Assembly: GCA_002711145.1 (NCBI GenBank)
Contig: PAHS01000004.1
Span: forward strand, 1 to 10,385
Direction of reading: 5' to 3'
From: Marinovum sp.
GTDB lineage: Bacteria > Pseudomonadota > Alphaproteobacteria > Rhodobacterales > Rhodobacteraceae
Length of the DNA stretch: 10,385 nucleotides
Shown here: positions 6,305 through 10,385 of the stretch, piece after piece
Layout of the letters: every line of letters starts with the position of its first letter
How positions within the stretch are numbered: the first letter of the stretch is position 1
Position numbers and translations under genes: made by a program
Notes under the pieces: model-generated
What the model was told of the DNA's origin: nothing
The model's database searches: none
Seen by the model: the letters and a program-made list of their open reading frames with translations, nothing else

Positions 6305-7680
6305 TGGAAGTTGCTATTCTATTCTTCTTGGTTATTGCGATGCTTATAATCGGCGTTCCAATAGCTATATCTCTTGGTCTCTCGTCTATTATGTTTTTAT
6401 TAGTGCTAAGTGACACATCCCTTGCCTCGGTAGCTCAGTCATTTTTTCAGGCAATGGCCGGGCATTACACCTTATTGGCAATCCCATTTTTTATTCTTGC
6501 ATCATCATTTATGTCTACTGGTGGTGTAGCAAAAAGAATTATTCGCTTCTCCATCGCGATTGTTGGGCATTTTCCTGGTGGACTTGCAATAGCAGGCGTT
6601 TTTGCATGTATGCTGTTCGCCGCTTTGTCAGGATCGTCTCCGGCTACAGTGGTAGCAATTGGTACAATCGTAATAGCTGGAATGAGGCAGGTTGGGTATT
6701 CAAAAGAATTTGCTGCCGGGGTTATTGCAAATGCAGGTACATTGGGCATTTTAATTCCACCATCAATAGTGATGGTGGTATATGCATCAGCCACAGACGT
6801 TTCTGTTGGACGAATGTTTCTTGCAGGAGTGATACCCGGTTTACTTGCAGGCACAATGTTAATGGTGACAATCTATGTAATTGCAAAAATCCGGGGCTTA
6901 CCAAAAGGCGATTGGTTAGGCTGGACTGAGGTTTTCGCTTCAGCAAGAGAAGCAATTTGGGGGCTTTTTCTAATAGTTATTATTCTTGGCGGTATATATG
7001 GGGGAATTTTCACGCCAACTGAAGCCGCTGCAGTTGCATCTGTTTATGCATTTATTATCGCAGTTTTCGTTTACCGCGATATGGGGCCACTTGCGGAGAG
7101 GGAAGGCAAACCACGGCAAAACTTAATACAAAACCCAACAGCATTAATAACAGCTTTTTTCCATAAAGATACAAGAGATACTTTATTTGAAGCTGGAAAA
7201 CTAACAGTTACATTGATGTTTATAATCGCCAACGCTCTTATCCTTAAGCATGTGTTAACTGATGAACAAATACCACAACAGATTGCTGCTGCGATGCTTT
7301 CTGCAGGCTTCGGCGCTATTATGTTTTTAGTAATCGTCAATGTGATTTTACTGATCGGTGGTCAGTTCATGGAGCCATCGGGATTAATCGTAATTGTAGC
7401 GCCATTAGTATTTCCAATTGCAATAGAACTAGGAATTGACCCAATACATCTTGGAATTATCATGGTTGTAAATATGGAGATTGGCATGATTACTCCACCC
7501 GTCGGCTTAAACCTGTTTGTTACATCTGGTGTAGCTAGAATGCCGATGATGTCAGTCGTAAAGGCTGCTTTACCATTTTTGGGCGTCCTATTTATATTTT
7601 TGATCTTAATAACTTACGTTCCAATAATTTCTACATTTTTGCCAACATACTTCATGGGGCCTGAAATTATCACCAAATAA
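6304..7680 (+). CDS. dctM: TRAP transporter large permease subunit, DctM family
   Basis: This 458-residue, very hydrophobic protein is the sodium-coupled permease of the TRAP complex. Typical motifs are GHYTLLAIPFFILAS (53-67), AALSGSSPATVVAIG (106-120), GTLGILIPPS (145-154), GIFTPTEAAA (234-243) and MITPPVGLNLFV (395-406). The ALSGSS and TPPVGLN regions correspond to the hairpin/ion-site regions of the family. A hydrophilic stretch at about 258-293, rich in charged residues, makes it a little longer than the common 425-440 and interrupts the hydrophobic pattern mid-protein. The ATG overlaps the dctQ stop by one base. Its stop codon is two bases from that of the convergent zinc dehydrogenase gene, with no obvious terminator between. 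Assignment to family is firm; the substrate is inferred from neighbours. Confidence 0.94.
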   Translation: MEVAILFFLVIAMLIIGVPIAISLGLSSIMFLLVLSDTSLASVAQSFFQAMAGHYTLLAIPFFILASSFMSTGGVAKRIIRFSIAIVGHFPGGLAIAGVFACMLFAALSGSSPATVVAIGTIVIAGMRQVGYSKEFAAGVIANAGTLGILIPPSIVMVVYASATDVSVGRMFLAGVIPGLLAGTMLMVTIYVIAKIRGLPKGDWLGWTEVFASAREAIWGLFLIVIILGGIYGGIFTPTEAAAVASVYAFIIAVFVYRDMGPLAEREGKPRQNLIQNPTALITAFFHKDTRDTLFEAGKLTVTLMFIIANALILKHVLTDEQIPQQIAAAMLSAGFGAIMFLVIVNVILLIGGQFMEPSGLIVIVAPLVFPIAIELGIDPIHLGIIMVVNMEIGMITPPVGLNLFVTSGVARMPMMSVVKAALPFLGVLFIFLILITYVPIISTFLPTYFMGPEIITK

Positions 7681-7682
7681 CA

Positions 7683-8659
7683 TTATTTCCATGGCTCGAG
7701 AACTATTTTTGGTGCTGCAACTTTATTCCCAAGAAGATCTTGAAAGGATCGCTCACCTTCCGAAAGTGGACGCTTCTCTATCCACTCTAGCAAACCTAGA
7801 CGCCCTGTAAATAATGCTTCAGCGGTATCTTTAAAATCTTGTGCTGTATATGTGTAGGTTCCAATAAAAGTTATTTCCTGAAGGGTAATACGCCTAATAT
7901 CGAGACCATCCGCATTATTGCCTAAACCAACATGTGCAATAATCCCACCAGGAGACACAAGCTGTGATGCTGCAGATCGAGTTGAGGCGAAGCCCACTGC
8001 GTCTATGACGATTGGAAATAACCCCTCAGATTTTTCCACAACGTTGGCATCTATATGATGTAGCAAATTCTCTCTTCGTAGCGGGTTGAACTCCGATATA
8101 GTCAAATCATCAATACCCATTGCTTTGAGTGCTAATGCTGTAGCTAAGCCAATAGCCCCACCACCGATTACCAAAGCTCTCTTTTCCATAGTAACGTCTA
8201 GAGCCCGAACCGCTAATTTAGCTGTATGCCATCCAACGGCCAGTGGCTCCACTAACGCTGCTTTCTCTAAGGGATAATCATTTGGCACTATTACCAAATT
8301 TTTTTCAGGCATACTCACATATTGGGCAAAAGCCCCTTCTCTGGGAGGCATAGAAATGATTTGCCTGTTAGGACAAATATTCTCTCTTCTGGCTTTACAC
8401 ACTAAACAATCACCACACGAAACTAGTGGGTTAATTGTAACGTGCTCCCCATCTCTCTTACCCCCACAAATAATTCCAGCAGCTTCATGACCCAAAATCA
8501 ACGGAGCCGGGCGCCTTTCGTCATGACCCAAGTAGGCATGCATATCAGAACCACAAATCCCTACTGCTTTTATCTTTATAAGGACGTTGTCTTGGCTTGG
8601 GATTGGCTCAGGAACTTCACGAAAAGTAATAGCCTCAGGACCATCGTAAATAAGCGCCT

Positions 8660-8663
<4 letters not shown>
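7683..8663 (-). CDS. hpsP: Zinc-dependent medium-chain alcohol dehydrogenase, HpsP-like
   Basis: This 326-residue MDR enzyme has catalytic zinc ligands C37 (GICGSD), H59-E60 (GHE) and E139 (VEP). All four structural-zinc cysteines C83, C86, C89 and C97 are present. The Rossmann loop is IGGGAIG at 166-172, and E191 at the end of the next strand favours NAD over NADP. In the DHPS pathway HpsP, with HpsO, oxidises/reduces the C2 hydroxyl of 2,3-dihydroxypropane-1-sulfonate and interconverts its enantiomers. Motifs like HAYLGHDERRPAPLILGHE and QIISMPPREGAFAQYV look like that subgroup to me, but sugar-alcohol dehydrogenases are close relatives. ATG at 8663-8661 overlaps the stop of the preceding SDR gene in an ATGA junction. 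A GGAGG sits twelve bases upstream, a long spacing, so coupled translation is likely. It is the last gene of the minus-strand operon, convergent with dctM. Confidence 0.82.

Positions 8664-10385
<1,722 letters not shown>

Noticed and set aside
7671-7714. CACCAAA / TTTGGTG inverted repeat as a bidirectional terminator.
   Set aside because: Only seven pairs around a 30-base loop, no GC-rich stem, and both arms lie within or at the edge of coding sequence.

Overview
The window looks like an AT-rich, gene-dense stretch of a marine-type alphaproteobacterial chromosome. The nearest architectural match I can recall is roseobacter-like or SAR116-like bacteria; this is inference from protein style, short spacers and gene content, not a measured placement. 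I saw no rRNA, tRNA, CRISPR array, insertion sequence or phage gene, and no gene-free stretch above about 110 bases.

Region 1 (1-3420, minus strand) is a tight four-gene unit. In transcription order it holds a SAM-dependent methyltransferase with a TTG start, a class I/II PLP aminotransferase, an ornithine-cyclodeaminase/imine-reductase family protein, and a threonine-dehydratase-like PLP enzyme cut by the left window edge. The last two resemble the EutB/EutC pair of hydroxyectoine use and the BhcB/BhcD pair of the beta-hydroxyaspartate cycle. The other genes that define those pathways are absent here. The unit is therefore best read as an amino-acid-modifying pathway of unknown substrate.

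Region 2 (3421-7680, plus strand) starts at a 102-base divergent intergenic region. It holds a HAD-superfamily class IIA hydrolase of the subgroup lacking the second motif I aspartate, then a complete DctP-DctQ-DctM TRAP transporter. A strong hairpin lies between dctP and dctQ, and dctQ and dctM overlap by one base.

Region 3 (7683-10385, minus strand) converges on dctM with only two bases between the stop codons. In transcription order it holds a histidinol-dehydrogenase-family enzyme (5' end beyond the right edge), a short-chain dehydrogenase and a zinc-dependent medium-chain dehydrogenase, all overlapping. This trio matches HpsN-HpsO-HpsP, which oxidises 2,3-dihydroxypropane-1-sulfonate (DHPS) to sulfolactate. 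With the TRAP transporter as likely importer, regions 2 and 3 read as an uptake-and-oxidation module for DHPS. The C-S bond-cleaving enzymes and any regulator are not in the window.

Region 1 is the less understood half and the best candidate for something undescribed. The DHPS assignment rests on family recognition and gene order and should be tested.
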